From positions 186,001 through 250,000 of the forward strand of contig NZ_LHPI01000009.1 in assembly GCF_001274785.1 (NCBI RefSeq): a stretch of 64,000 nt of DNA, read 5' to 3'. The stretch is from Vibrio hepatarius (GTDB taxonomy: Bacteria > Pseudomonadota > Gammaproteobacteria > Enterobacterales > Vibrionaceae). How positions within the stretch are numbered: the stretch's first letter is position 1; each line of letters begins with the position of its first letter. Made by a program: the position numbers and the translations under genes. This document shows positions 28,335 through 37,633 of the stretch, in pieces. Under the pieces are notes generated by a model. The model searched no databases. It worked only from the letters and a program-made list of their open reading frames with translations, and had not been told where the DNA came from.

Positions 28335-28691
28335 TTAAAACTCTTTTGGAGCAAAACCTGTCATCACTTCTAGACGTAACTCTTTGCCTAGTTTGGTCAT
28401 CGGGTGTACTACCACTAGACCTTTGACTGACTTTTTCAGCTTACCCATGTCCGCTTGTTCTGCTTTGGTAATTTCACGCGAAAACGGCATGTCCAACAAG
28501 CTCTTGCGCTCTTTGTTGATATCGTAGCTTTGCTTACCTTTAAGCGAGTTAATTTTCTTCTCTAGCTTGTCCGCTTCGTCAGTAAAACGAGTTACGAGTT
28601 CTTGGTCACCACGACCTTTCGCAGCGTCCAGCTTACGTTTTGTGGTATCTAGGCGATTATGTAATTGCTGAAGTTCTTGCTTTAGGCTCAT
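28335..28691 (-). CDS. yibL: YibL family ribosome-associated protein
   Basis: 118 aa from the ATG at 28691 (AGAGAT upstream); the longer frame to 28736 is rejected. The C-terminal half is nearly identical to E. coli YibL: [33 protein letters not shown]…MTGF. The N-terminal half is a coiled coil of K, E, L and D. YibL is a small protein found with ribosomes; its exact role is unclear. Confidence 0.92.
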   Translation of the reverse strand: [118 protein letters not shown]

Positions 28692-28808
28692 GGTTACAAT
28701 CTCTATTGAATTCTGAAAAGGCGGCGAGTGTAGCATAAGCGATACTCACACCCTAGTGTTAATCACTGCTACCGATTGTAGCATTGTCAGCCTCAGGCGC
28801 GGTGATTT

Positions 28809-29390
28809 TTAAGCCTGAGATTTCAAACTGAGAACAACCCGTCGGTTGCACCCGTTCCGTTTGTTTTCCGGTAACGAGCAAGCTGGAGAGGCCTCGCCAA
28901 ACGCAACGAGTTTGATTCGATTGCCCAGCTTCAGCGAATCTTTGAGATAGATCGCCACTTCGCGAGCACGCCGCTCAGATAGCCATTTGTTGTACCGCTC
29001 GGTTCCGGTACTGTCCGCATGCCCTTCAACCAAAATGTCTACATCGTCGCCCACCAGCTCGACATACTGCTTCAGAATCTGATGTTGAGAGCCCGTCAAA
29101 CGGTATTGGTCAAACATATAATTCAGCAGCAGTGTTTGGCTTTGCGTATCATAGATACACTCTTCTTCCTTCGCATTGGTTGGCAGCGTGAGTTGTTTTC
29201 GGTCTAAAACCCGATTGTTCTCGATGGTTTTCTCTTCTTGTATCTTGCCCATCACCTGAGTAGTGACTTGGTACGTCGCGACCCACTCTGTACTTCGCAC
29301 GCTGTTAACCTCGACGGGCAAACAGTTCGATAGCGACGGATAAGATAGAGATAGACAAATCAAACTCCAGACGTTGTTTATTCTCATCAT
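28809..29390 (-). CDS. OmpA-family peptidoglycan-binding protein, last gene of the Tad operon
   Basis: 193 aa with an N-terminal signal peptide and a C-terminal OmpA/MotB domain (about residues 80-190): DILVEGHADSTGTERYNKWLSERRAREVAIYL is the peptidoglycan-binding signature. Its ATG directly follows the tadG stop (TAA-ATG), so it belongs to the operon. It may fasten the pilus machine to the cell wall. Conserved association of such a protein with Tad loci is known in Vibrio-like clusters only as an impression, not checked. Confidence 0.85.
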   Translation of the reverse strand: MMRINNVWSLICLSLSYPSLSNCLPVEVNSVRSTEWVATYQVTTQVMGKIQEEKTIENNRVLDRKQLTLPTNAKEEECIYDTQSQTLLLNYMFDQYRLTGSQHQILKQYVELVGDDVDILVEGHADSTGTERYNKWLSERRAREVAIYLKDSLKLGNRIKLVAFGEASPACSLPENKRNGCNRRVVLSLKSQA

Positions 29391-30641
29391 TTACCCTTCT
29401 CTCAAACGACCGGTTTCTTCATTCATCAAATTGAGAATGTACTTATAAACATCCTCGCCATCGCGCGCGTGATAGATATTCTTTTGTCCGACACAGTCAC
29501 CAAAGCCATCACTAGGGTCCACTTTGTAGTTCACCCCGATGACGCCCATCGTCACTTTGGTTTTTTCCTTGTCGGTTGGGGATTCACTTTGAAATCGATT
29601 CGGCTTGTTAGAAATACGATGTTTGAGCTTTGTACATAAGCCAAGGTCGACTAGGCTTTTTAAGTAGTGCAAATTCATATCGACCCCCTCTCCCTTCGGG
29701 TTATCCATGCCGTCAGATAAAATGATAAAAACTTGCTGAGGATTGAGCTCTGTTGCCTTGTCCGCTTCTTGCGCAGCCGACATAATGCCTTGCCAGGATT
29801 GAGTCCCGGTGCTTCCCAACTCAAATGAGTCACTGGTCAGTGTGTTTAAGAAGGGTTCGTAGTCCTCAGTTAAAGGGATATCATGGTATCTCAGTAACCC
29901 TCCTACACTGTCGTCAATTCGCTGTGGCGGGTTAAACATGTTCTCAACGGTTTCTTGTGGCGTATCGTATGACGCGTAATCGTAGGGAACCAATCGCGCG
30001 CCTTTTTTCTTAATGCTATAACCGGAATATGCCGCTAAAGCGACGCGGCTCTTAACGTCTGTTTTAAAATCTTTAATGTCATTCACTACACGGGCAATAA
30101 CTTTTTTGACTACTTCGATTCGTTGTAAGCCCTCACTTCCCGAGTCTTCACTCATCGAAGAACTCACGTCCAGAATAAAGTACACATCAACAGGCAGCGG
30201 TAAGTATTTTCTTGAAGACGATTCTCCGCTTAAGCTGAACTCTGGTTCCAGATTGATGCTGTCGTACGCGATCCAAGATTGGTAGTTTGCTTTCACTTTG
30301 ACAAAGAAGTCGACAAATGGCCCCGCTTCTTCACTTCGCTCAACGCAGCCATCTCCGTAATGACATTCCTCCCGGCTCACGCTAACGGAGATATCATCTT
30401 TGTTGTCCAGTACATAGCGGTCCACCACCGCTCTCACGTAGTCTTGGTTCCCGGCTTCGTCACCTTTCGGACTGGCAATCACCGCTAAACTGGCCACTTC
30501 CGACGCCTCCGCCAACTTGGCGTGAGAGAGAAACTGTTGCGACAGCTGCATGGAAAACGCGAGCACCATTACCATCAACGGCAGCATGGAAACATAAACA
30601 ATGCCCGCGATACCTTGTTGCTTACTTTTGGACGGTTTCAT
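29391..30641 (-). CDS. tadG: TadG-like pilus assembly protein with von Willebrand A domain
   Basis: 416 aa. An N-terminal hydrophobic segment (about 14-36, IAGIVYVSMLPLMVMVLAF) is typical of TadG pseudopilin-like proteins. The rest carries a vWA domain with the MIDAS motif DVSSSMS (about residue 155) and a later LSDGMDNP. The start overlaps the tadF stop by one base (TAATG). TadG is needed for pilus assembly or adhesion in other Tad systems. Confidence 0.88.
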   Translation of the reverse strand: MKPSKSKQQGIAGIVYVSMLPLMVMVLAFSMQLSQQFLSHAKLAEASEVASLAVIASPKGDEAGNQDYVRAVVDRYVLDNKDDISVSVSREECHYGDGCVERSEEAGPFVDFFVKVKANYQSWIAYDSINLEPEFSLSGESSSRKYLPLPVDVYFILDVSSSMSEDSGSEGLQRIEVVKKVIARVVNDIKDFKTDVKSRVALAAYSGYSIKKKGARLVPYDYASYDTPQETVENMFNPPQRIDDSVGGLLRYHDIPLTEDYEPFLNTLTSDSFELGSTGTQSWQGIMSAAQEADKATELNPQQVFIILSDGMDNPKGEGVDMNLHYLKSLVDLGLCTKLKHRISNKPNRFQSESPTDKEKTKVTMGVIGVNYKVDPSDGFGDCVGQKNIYHARDGEDVYKYILNLMNEETGRLREG

Positions 30642-31240
30642 TACACCCTCGCAAACGCATAAGACGTTGAAACAACGTAGTTGACTTCACCACTGGTGAT
30701 ACCAAGAAGATTAAACGGCACCGCATAACACACCGAAACCTGATAGAGCGGTAAACGCCTACCACGAGTGGTGAGAGGCAATAATCGCTTCGCATCCTCT
30801 TCGTTCATCTTCTGCGCTTCTGTCGTAATGTCGCATTGTGAAATCGCGCCTTTATCGACTCGCTCATAGCGTTTATCAAATTCGGCTCCGCCGCTACTGA
30901 CGACTTCTCTATCTAGCGACACCTGCTCAACACGTAAACCAAACTTAGTTTGATCGAAGTTGGGCATCATGCTCGCCATGGAGGCGCTAACCAATGAATA
31001 GAGATCGTTCCCCCGTTGGCTACAATCGCCGGAGTTTTCAGGCTCACAGACATCAAGAGAGCTATTAAACAGTTGCCTGCGCTCCGCCACAATGGTCGCG
31101 AGAGAATACGCCACGCGGTCGAGTTGCCCTTTGGTGTTGATCGCCACGGAGTAGTTCACCACCATGGCAAAAAGGCTGGAGAAGACCACCAACACCAGTG
31201 CAAATTCCACCACAAAAGAGCCCCGCTGAGAGCAATGCAT
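30641..31240 (-). CDS. tadF: TadF minor pseudopilin
   Basis: 199 aa when started at the ATG at 31240, giving a short leader MHCSQRG followed by SFVVEFALVLVVFSSLF: cleavage after G with Glu at +5, the prepilin pattern. The longer frame reaching 31372 overlaps tadE heavily and is rejected. TadE and TadF are processed by TadV and are needed for Flp fibre assembly. Confidence 0.82.
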   Translation of the reverse strand: MHCSQRGSFVVEFALVLVVFSSLFAMVVNYSVAINTKGQLDRVAYSLATIVAERRQLFNSSLDVCEPENSGDCSQRGNDLYSLVSASMASMMPNFDQTKFGLRVEQVSLDREVVSSGGAEFDKRYERVDKGAISQCDITTEAQKMNEEDAKRLLPLTTRGRRLPLYQVSVCYAVPFNLLGITSGEVNYVVSTSYAFARV

Positions 31241-31247
31241 CGATGCT

Positions 31248-31775
31248 CTATCCCGCGCAGTCCCCGCCGCCATCCATTTGAAACGCACAGCGTTCATTTT
31301 CTTGAATTGAAATGATTTCACGACGTATCTCCATATTTGGCATGAGAAAATTGAACATCGGCTGATATTCATACTTCAGTTTGTAGATCGCGACAGGTTT
31401 GTTGCTGGAGTCCCCTTCTCCACTAGCACAGTTTTCACGTTCATCTGCGGGCAACAGGCTGCAATCCACCAGCTCTTGATAACCCGACAGGTATTGAATG
31501 GAAGATTGCACCGAGCCTTGCTTGGTGACAGCATTCCAAAGCGCGCCCCCCGAATTCTTCAACTCGGCAGTAAGCAAGCGTTCGTAGTCCACTTTTGTTG
31601 ATTGATACAAGTTGCCTTGCTTTTTAATCTTCATTACACCAATTGTCAGGGCATGATCAGTTAAAGCGGTTGAATAGGTAAACACGCACACTTCTACCCA
31701 AGTCAGTACCGCCATGATCAAAATGGGTAGTCCTAACGCGGCTTCAACGGTGATGGAGCCCTTTTGCTTGTTCAT
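31248..31775 (-). CDS. tadE: TadE minor pseudopilin
   Basis: 175 aa. The leader MNKQKG precedes SITVEAALGLPILIMAVLTW: a G/S cleavage site with Glu at +5 and a hydrophobic stem, as in TadE. The start overlaps the tadD stop by 4 nt (ATGA). Confidence 0.87.
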   Translation of the reverse strand: MNKQKGSITVEAALGLPILIMAVLTWVEVCVFTYSTALTDHALTIGVMKIKKQGNLYQSTKVDYERLLTAELKNSGGALWNAVTKQGSVQSSIQYLSGYQELVDCSLLPADERENCASGEGDSSNKPVAIYKLKYEYQPMFNFLMPNMEIRREIISIQENERCAFQMDGGGDCAG

Positions 31776-32914
31776 AATTCGATGAACTTCTTCTGAACAT
31801 AATTGACGACAAAAGCGCCTTTAATGTTCAAGCTATTCAAAAACAGTTTGGCTTGTTCTAAGTCGTTAAATTGACCAACACAATATCGCTTCCACAGACC
31901 GTGGTTGTAGACATAGACCTTACCGTAATTGTCTTTAAGGAAATCTAAGAATTCCGGCGGAATCGGTTTATAAGTTGCCAGAACTTGCACACGGTAAACT
32001 GGCGTCTTAAGTGGCGTTAATGTCCTGACAGGTTCGATCCTGCGTACGTTGTTAAGCTTGGCGTTGTGCTGTCCTATCTCTTTTTCAATCACGTTTGAAT
32101 TGTTGTTCATAGGGGGACTCTTATCGATATTGAGTGATGGCTTCAATGTTTTGTGAGGTGGTTTCGCGCCCTCGTTTCCCATCCCAGGTTCATTCAGGTT
32201 GAGCGTCGATTTCCCCACCGATTTCATTAACGTCTCTAACTGTTTGTGGGCTTCTTTGTCAGGGCGGACTTTCCGCAATACATCGAAGGCAATGTCTGGA
32301 CGTTGTGCGATGATCGACGCAACAATCAGGTTTGAACTTATTTTTTCGTCATTGGGATTGTTCGAGTACAGGTCGTAAAGAATATCCATCGCTTCGACGG
32401 GTTTTCCTTCCATCATTCGAACCACCGCGATGTTATTCAGTGCATCTCGGTCGGAAGCACCGTGTTTGCGACTCTCCTCGAAATGGTTAATCGCTTCCTG
32501 ATACTGCTTTTTTCTCGCGTATACCTTGCCCATCATTAAGTGGTACTGATACTGCTCTCCACCATTGTCGAGGTACTTTCTCATTTCCATTTCGCTGCTA
32601 CTGAGCATACCTTTTTCGTAGTGCAGCCGTGCGAGAGAGAGAATATATTCCGGCTCATCGGCTTCATCTTCGCTAAAAGTATTGATATACAGGTTCGCGG
32701 ATTTAATATCGCCGACATCCAAATAGGAATTCACCAATCGATACTTATACTCTGGCACTCGGTTGATATTGACTTTATAAAACTCAATCAGAGGTTGTTG
32801 ATCGCCAGATTTCAATAGCATGGATTCTTGCGTTACCAACTCGTCATCCATACCTGAGCACCCGCTAAGGCAAATCAACCACAGCACGGCGAGTTCTTTC
32901 GTAAATCGACTCAT
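31772..32914 (-). CDS. tadD: TadD TPR lipoprotein with C-terminal SPOR-like domain
   Basis: 380 aa. Lipoprotein signal ending LICLSGC (about residue 19), then TPR repeats (about 50-215, for example ALNNIAVVRMMEGKPVEAMDIL), a linker rich in N, K and P, and a C-terminal segment (about 305-375, YRVQVLATYK…WKRYCVGQFNDLEQAKLFLNSL…AFVVNY) that follows the SPOR pattern. TadD is thought to pilot outer-membrane assembly of the secretin. A SPOR domain, which binds denuded glycan strands, is not part of the classical TadD. Coupled to tadC by an ATGA overlap. Confidence 0.85.
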   Translation of the reverse strand: MSRFTKELAVLWLICLSGCSGMDDELVTQESMLLKSGDQQPLIEFYKVNINRVPEYKYRLVNSYLDVGDIKSANLYINTFSEDEADEPEYILSLARLHYEKGMLSSSEMEMRKYLDNGGEQYQYHLMMGKVYARKKQYQEAINHFEESRKHGASDRDALNNIAVVRMMEGKPVEAMDILYDLYSNNPNDEKISSNLIVASIIAQRPDIAFDVLRKVRPDKEAHKQLETLMKSVGKSTLNLNEPGMGNEGAKPPHKTLKPSLNIDKSPPMNNNSNVIEKEIGQHNAKLNNVRRIEPVRTLTPLKTPVYRVQVLATYKPIPPEFLDFLKDNYGKVYVYNHGLWKRYCVGQFNDLEQAKLFLNSLNIKGAFVVNYVQKKFIEL

Positions 32915-33783
32915 GCCAGCATCCTCATGATTCCCGGTGCCGCGATCAACACGATGATCGGCACCATGATAAACGCGATAAGAGGAATCGACATTTTGGC
33001 GCCCATCTTTCCGATCTTCTCTTCAAGGTCCATCATGCTCAGCTCTCGAATATCGCAAGCGAGCGTTCCTAGCACAGGCCCAACCGACGAGCCGTATTTG
33101 AGGCTTTGCGTTAAGGTCATCACCACGCTTTGGGCCTCCGCGGTGGGGACAAAGGTGTAAAAATCTTCCAACGCCCTCTCGATGCCAACAAGCTGAGCCC
33201 GCTCGAGCGTTTTTTTCAGCACGTAGGCAAGATGTTTATCTACGGTACGAAGCTCTTTCGCGAGATACTCTAGGCTCGCTTCTATCGTCATACCGGTATG
33301 GACACAGACGTTCATCAGATCGAGTAAAAAAGGTAAACGGTTACTGATTTTTCTGGTGATTCGATTACCGCGTGAAGCAACATAGGCATCGGGCGCAATC
33401 AGGAAGACAATCGCACTTAACGCGACGACGACAACAAACATTGAGATATCAAAGAATTCCGCTATCAATAGGAATATCGCTACGCACAGGCAAACAACGA
33501 ATGGGACGATTTTTATCAAGTAATACACATTGGCAATCACATTGCTGTATATCCCCGCTTTGACTAATTTCTCTTTGGTTTCTTGCTGATTAAAGTTGAG
33601 CACTTTCAACAGAACCGCGAGCGCATCCATATATGGATCATGGTCACTTTCCTCGCCTATCGCTTTCCGCGCGGCAAGTTGTCCTTTGGCGTTATCAATC
33701 GCTTTCATGACAAATAACGCAATCCCCAACGACATAAAGAACAGCGGTAAGACGATCAGCAATGATGAATAGCTTTCAGTCAT
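32911..33783 (-). CDS. tadC: TadC inner-membrane platform protein
   Basis: 290 aa from the ATG at 33783, which overlaps the tadB stop as ATGA; the longer frame to 33810 is less likely. T2SSF (GspF-type) domain with the cytosolic part RLPFLLDLMNVCVHTGMTIEASLEYLAKE and membrane helices near the N-terminus, middle and C-terminus. Works with TadB as the pilus platform driven by TadA. Confidence 0.92.
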   Translation of the reverse strand: MTESYSSLLIVLPLFFMSLGIALFVMKAIDNAKGQLAARKAIGEESDHDPYMDALAVLLKVLNFNQQETKEKLVKAGIYSNVIANVYYLIKIVPFVVCLCVAIFLLIAEFFDISMFVVVVALSAIVFLIAPDAYVASRGNRITRKISNRLPFLLDLMNVCVHTGMTIEASLEYLAKELRTVDKHLAYVLKKTLERAQLVGIERALEDFYTFVPTAEAQSVVMTLTQSLKYGSSVGPVLGTLACDIRELSMMDLEEKIGKMGAKMSIPLIAFIMVPIIVLIAAPGIMRMLA

Positions 33784-34694
33784 CAATCGACGCCTCGCAA
33801 TATCATCCAAATACAGAAAAAACCAATGAGCTCACTGACGACGACGTAGTAAAAAATCACTTTTCCGCCGTCTTCAAACATCACGAAGTTATAATTTTCT
33901 GGGCTGGTAAACTTCAATATCGCTAAGAAAATAAACGGCAACGCGGCGATGATTTTCGCCGAAGAACGCGCCTCAGACGTCAACGCGTTTTTCTTCTTTT
34001 CGATGGCGCGAACGTTAAACATGATGCGGTTAATGCGGTTGATGACTTCTTTCAGTTGACCACCACGGCTTAGGTTGATGCGTATCGCAGCGATAAAGAA
34101 AAAGTACTCAACATAAGGAAACGATGAAGCGCTGCGCATCAACACATCATCAGCGTCTTCGCCAATCAGCAAACGCTCAGACATGAGTTTAAACTCGGCA
34201 CCCACATCATTATCGAGCCGAACGCCAACGTACTCGAACGCGTGCACAATGCTCTGCCCAGCAGAAAGCGCTCCAGAAAGAATGTTTAACGCGTCCGGGA
34301 AGTTACTTTGAAATTGTTTGGCTCTGAGTGATTTGAGTTTAACGAGAAAAAAAACCAACAGGGTTGGTTGCAGCACAAGCAACACGTACCAAATGTTCTG
34401 TTTAAAGAAAGAGTCGTTAACGAACCAAATGATCAGTGCGCTTATGATGAAAAACAGCGCCAATTTTGCCAAAGGATTAGGGTCTAATAATCGCTCAATC
34501 TCTTTAGTGGCAAACTTTGCTCGCGTTAACCAGTCATCGTTAAAACGGCGCACATCGATCACGGATTTGACGCCTTCCACTCCTTCAAATGAGCCACTGT
34601 CATCAATCAGTTCTGAGAGTACTTTTTCGCTGTTTCTTCTGCTGTAGAAATAAAATCCCAGCAACCCCAACCACGCAAAAATAACAACCATCAT
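33783..34694 (-). CDS. tadB: TadB inner-membrane platform protein
   Basis: 303 aa, T2SSF domain with FPDALNILSGALSAGQSIVHAFEYVG (about 138-163) and helices at the N-terminus, about 80-120 and the C-terminus. Its ATG overlaps the tadA stop by 4 nt. Confidence 0.92.
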   Translation of the reverse strand: MMVVIFAWLGLLGFYFYSRRNSEKVLSELIDDSGSFEGVEGVKSVIDVRRFNDDWLTRAKFATKEIERLLDPNPLAKLALFFIISALIIWFVNDSFFKQNIWYVLLVLQPTLLVFFLVKLKSLRAKQFQSNFPDALNILSGALSAGQSIVHAFEYVGVRLDNDVGAEFKLMSERLLIGEDADDVLMRSASSFPYVEYFFFIAAIRINLSRGGQLKEVINRINRIMFNVRAIEKKKNALTSEARSSAKIIAALPFIFLAILKFTSPENYNFVMFEDGGKVIFYYVVVSELIGFFCIWMILRGVD

Positions 34695-35956
34695 GAAAAC
34701 AGCTCCTTAAGCGCACCCTCCAAGCCAAAAAAACGGGCTCGCTCATAGATCACAGAACGCTTTGATAACCCAGGAGTATGGTACTCGCCCTGAATTTTAC
34801 CCTCTTCAAAATGGCCGCTGTTCTCAAAACGGAAGATGTCTTCCATCACGACACTTTCGCCTTCCAACCCAACTATCTCTGAGATGTACATCACTTTACG
34901 CGAGCCATCATGTAACCTTTTGACCTGCACAATCAGGTCAACCGCACTGACGATGGTTCTGCGGATCGCCTGAATCGGCAAGTTGGCGGTGGCCATCATC
35001 ACCATGCTTTCGATACGGGCAATCGCATCTCTCGGTGTATTGGCGTGCAGTGTCGACATGGAACCGTCGTGACCGGTGTTCATCGCTTGTAGCATCTCGA
35101 ATGCTTCGCCGCCACGACACTCCCCAACAATGATCCTATCCGGGCGCATACGCAGCGCATTAATTACCAGATCTCGTGCTGTGACTTCTCCCGTCCCTTC
35201 GACGCTGGCTTCACGGGTTTCCAAGCGCACAATATGAGGTTGCTGCAGCTGCAATTCAGCCGCATCTTCTATCGTGACAATCCGTTCGCTGTCACCGATA
35301 AAGCCTGACAGCGCGTTAAGCAGGGTGGTTTTACCCGAACCAGTACCGCCAGAGATGAGAATGTTGCACTTACAATGGCTAGCAATAGAGAGGACTTTTG
35401 CCATTTCTACCGACATCGCACCAAACTCAACAAGGTGTTCTAGGCGGATTTTCTGCTCTTTGAATTTACGAATCGAAACCGATGTTCCATCAATGGCTAA
35501 GGGCGGAATGACAATGTTTACGCGGCTGCCGTCGGCTAAGCGCGCGTCACATAGTGGTTTCGAATCATCAATACGTCGCCCGACAACAGACGCAATTCGC
35601 TTTGCGATGGTATTGAGCTGTTTTTCGTTAACGAATTGGATCTCAGACTTTTGCACTTTTCCGGCAATTTCAATGAAGATGTCCGAAGGACCATTGATCA
35701 TAATGTCAGAGATATGGTCGTTTTCTAGCAATGACTGAAGCGGCCCCAAGCCTTTTAATTCATCCAACAACGCTTTGACGATTTCGCTTCGCTGCGCGCT
35801 ACTAACCGTCATTTTTCGCTTTTCTATCAATAAATTAACGGTTTCTTTCAACTGATTCGACAGTTCACTGTTGCTCGTTTCTGCTAACGTTGCAGCGTCC
35901 AGCGCATCAAAGATCTCGCTGCGCAGCTCGACATATACCTGTTTTAACTGCTCCAT
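34691..35956 (-). CDS. tadA: TadA/CpaF pilus assembly ATPase
   Basis: 421 aa. PilT/VirB11-type secretion ATPase with Walker [17 protein letters not shown] (about residues 205-220), the Asp box/His region [14 protein letters not shown] and Walker [30 protein letters not shown] (about 272-300). It powers Flp pilus extension, and in some organisms retraction. Overlaps tadZ by 13 nt. Confidence 0.95.
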   Translation of the reverse strand: MEQLKQVYVELRSEIFDALDAATLAETSNSELSNQLKETVNLLIEKRKMTVSSAQRSEIVKALLDELKGLGPLQSLLENDHISDIMINGPSDIFIEIAGKVQKSEIQFVNEKQLNTIAKRIASVVGRRIDDSKPLCDARLADGSRVNIVIPPLAIDGTSVSIRKFKEQKIRLEHLVEFGAMSVEMAKVLSIASHCKCNILISGGTGSGKTTLLNALSGFIGDSERIVTIEDAAELQLQQPHIVRLETREASVEGTGEVTARDLVINALRMRPDRIIVGECRGGEAFEMLQAMNTGHDGSMSTLHANTPRDAIARIESMVMMATANLPIQAIRRTIVSAVDLIVQVKRLHDGSRKVMYISEIVGLEGESVVMEDIFRFENSGHFEEGKIQGEYHTPGLSKRSVIYERARFFGLEGALKELFS

Positions 35957-37158
35957 AATTGAAACCGCCCAAATCGATTGTTTTTCTTAATATTTTTACC
36001 GGTAAGTGACAGTACTAACTCGCTGATCGGAGTGCCAAAACGTCCCTGCAGCAGGTCGCCCAAACCATTTTGCAACACGGCTTTTTCCAGAGCGGCTTCA
36101 TAGGGAATATCGATGCTTTGACGACATTTGATCCGCGCTTTGGCGTTCGCTAAAGTCATCAAAAAGTCTTTGTTCTGGCGAGAAAGAGAAAAGATCACCT
36201 CATGCTTGGCTTTGCCGAGCTTACGCTTCATTAGGTTATAGGAACGCAATGACGAGACCGACGGCTCACACACGACAAAGATACGATGGTAGATGTCGTT
36301 GATTTCTTGGAAGTTGATATCGTCAAATGCGGAAAACGGCAGTGAATCTACGATGAAATTGTATTTCGACGCCAACTGGGACGAAAGCGAATACAAACGC
36401 TCGGTATGACTCAGAGCGCCATCGCCATGCTTGTCCAGCACGAGATAATCGAGCTTGTCTCGCATGCTACTGATATAGGTCAGCGCGACTGCTTCATCGA
36501 TATCTTGCGGATCAATACTAAGCTGCGGCTTAGACTTATTGCTTTTAACGCCGAGGAAAATATCGCAGTTAAGTGCGCCATAGTCGTGGTCTACCAGCAG
36601 CACTTTTAACCCCGCAAACTCAGACAACGAATAAGACAGCGCCGACGTTACCGTCGAAAGCCCCACCCCACCTTTAGAGCCAATCATGAGAATACGCTTC
36701 GCAACCCGAGTACTGGTTGTTTTGGGGCCCTCACTTAATGCACTCAATTGAACTGCTGTGAGCAACCCATTTAGCTCTTCGTCCCACAAAACGTACGTGG
36801 CACCAATACTCATGACGAGATCATAAATGCGGATAGAATCAACGACACCCACCACAATCAGTGACACAGAAATGTCCAATTGGCTGGCGATTTGAGAGAC
36901 ATCTTCCACCAAGTTGCTGCTCGAACGCATATCTAAAATGACATTCTGCAAGCTTGCGGTTTCCTTTTTCGGCTTGCTGGCAAAACTGTAGTCTTGCTGC
37001 GACAACGGCTTGGAGAAGCCTTCCATGGCGTATAACTCAACGACAGAGTCGATAAAGCTCGCGTTGTCTGATACCACCAGATCACGAGAGGTAATCTCTC
37101 CTTCTGGTTCGCGATTGGTTTGATTGAACAAGTTATTTAAGTCCACGTTAATCACCAC
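35944..37158 (-). CDS. tadZ: TadZ/CpaE ParA/MinD-like localisation protein
   Basis: 404 aa from a GTG that lies inside the end of the preceding gene. An N-terminal receiver-like region (about 1-150) precedes an ATPase-like domain with GSKGGVGLSTVTSALS. In the deviant Walker A box KGGVGKST the second lysine is here leucine, so normal ATP hydrolysis is doubtful. TadZ proteins mark the pole and recruit other Tad parts, and atypical Walker boxes are known in this family. Confidence 0.87.
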   Translation of the reverse strand: MVINVDLNNLFNQTNREPEGEITSRDLVVSDNASFIDSVVELYAMEGFSKPLSQQDYSFASKPKKETASLQNVILDMRSSSNLVEDVSQIASQLDISVSLIVVGVVDSIRIYDLVMSIGATYVLWDEELNGLLTAVQLSALSEGPKTTSTRVAKRILMIGSKGGVGLSTVTSALSYSLSEFAGLKVLLVDHDYGALNCDIFLGVKSNKSKPQLSIDPQDIDEAVALTYISSMRDKLDYLVLDKHGDGALSHTERLYSLSSQLASKYNFIVDSLPFSAFDDINFQEINDIYHRIFVVCEPSVSSLRSYNLMKRKLGKAKHEVIFSLSRQNKDFLMTLANAKARIKCRQSIDIPYEAALEKAVLQNGLGDLLQGRFGTPISELVLSLTGKNIKKNNRFGRFQLWSS

Positions 37159-37624
37159 TTTCTATTGGATTGACCAGACTGATGTTGCGATTGTGCTCAA
37201 GTGCACAACCAAATCGATAAGACTGAGCATTGTGAAAAGAGAGGTAGCCGCAATCCGAATTGCGGACCTTGAGATACACAGCGACAACTTTGACCGCTTT
37301 AGTCATGTCTTTATCTGTCGCGTTCAAGACAAACCTCTGCTGAGGAACCCCTTGATTTTTTAGACTGACGACCAACTCATCGATAAGCTCACTTTGATCG
37401 GGTAAGTAATTGATCTCAAACTTAGACTTCGCTTCACGCATATTGACGTCTAAGATAAATTCCGACACTTTTTGCAACGCTACGTCTTTGCGGGTTTTCT
37501 CTAATTCAAACGTTTCTTTCATTTTGACAATCGAAAGTGTGTTTGACGGCGTATGCACAGCGCAGGCGGCCAGCGCGAACACCACAAAACAGATCGTGAC
37601 TATTCTCATCAGTTGAAGTCTCAT
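37148..37624 (-). CDS. RcpB/CpaD-like Tad lipoprotein
   Basis: 158 aa with a lipobox FALAAC (Cys 21). The C-terminal YRFGCALEHNRNISLVNPIE resembles the GC…N…V-P ending of the CpaD pilus-biogenesis lipoprotein. The start is uncertain: a 15-bp tandem duplication places in-frame ATGs at 37624 and 37609, both preceded by TGATG-type junctions. Located between the secretin and tadZ, the usual place for CpaD/RcpB. Confidence 0.75.
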   Translation of the reverse strand: MRLQLMRIVTICFVVFALAACAVHTPSNTLSIVKMKETFELEKTRKDVALQKVSEFILDVNMREAKSKFEINYLPDQSELIDELVVSLKNQGVPQQRFVLNATDKDMTKAVKVVAVYLKVRNSDCGYLSFHNAQSYRFGCALEHNRNISLVNPIESGD

Positions 37625-37633
37625 CAGTTGAAG
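37604..37633. repeat. 15-bp tandem duplication at the rcpA/CpaD-like gene junction
   Basis: TCTCATCAGTTGAAG occurs twice head to tail (37604-37618, 37619-37633). It duplicates the overlapping stop/start unit, adding five residues (MRLQL) to the N-terminus of the lipoprotein. Confidence 0.9.
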
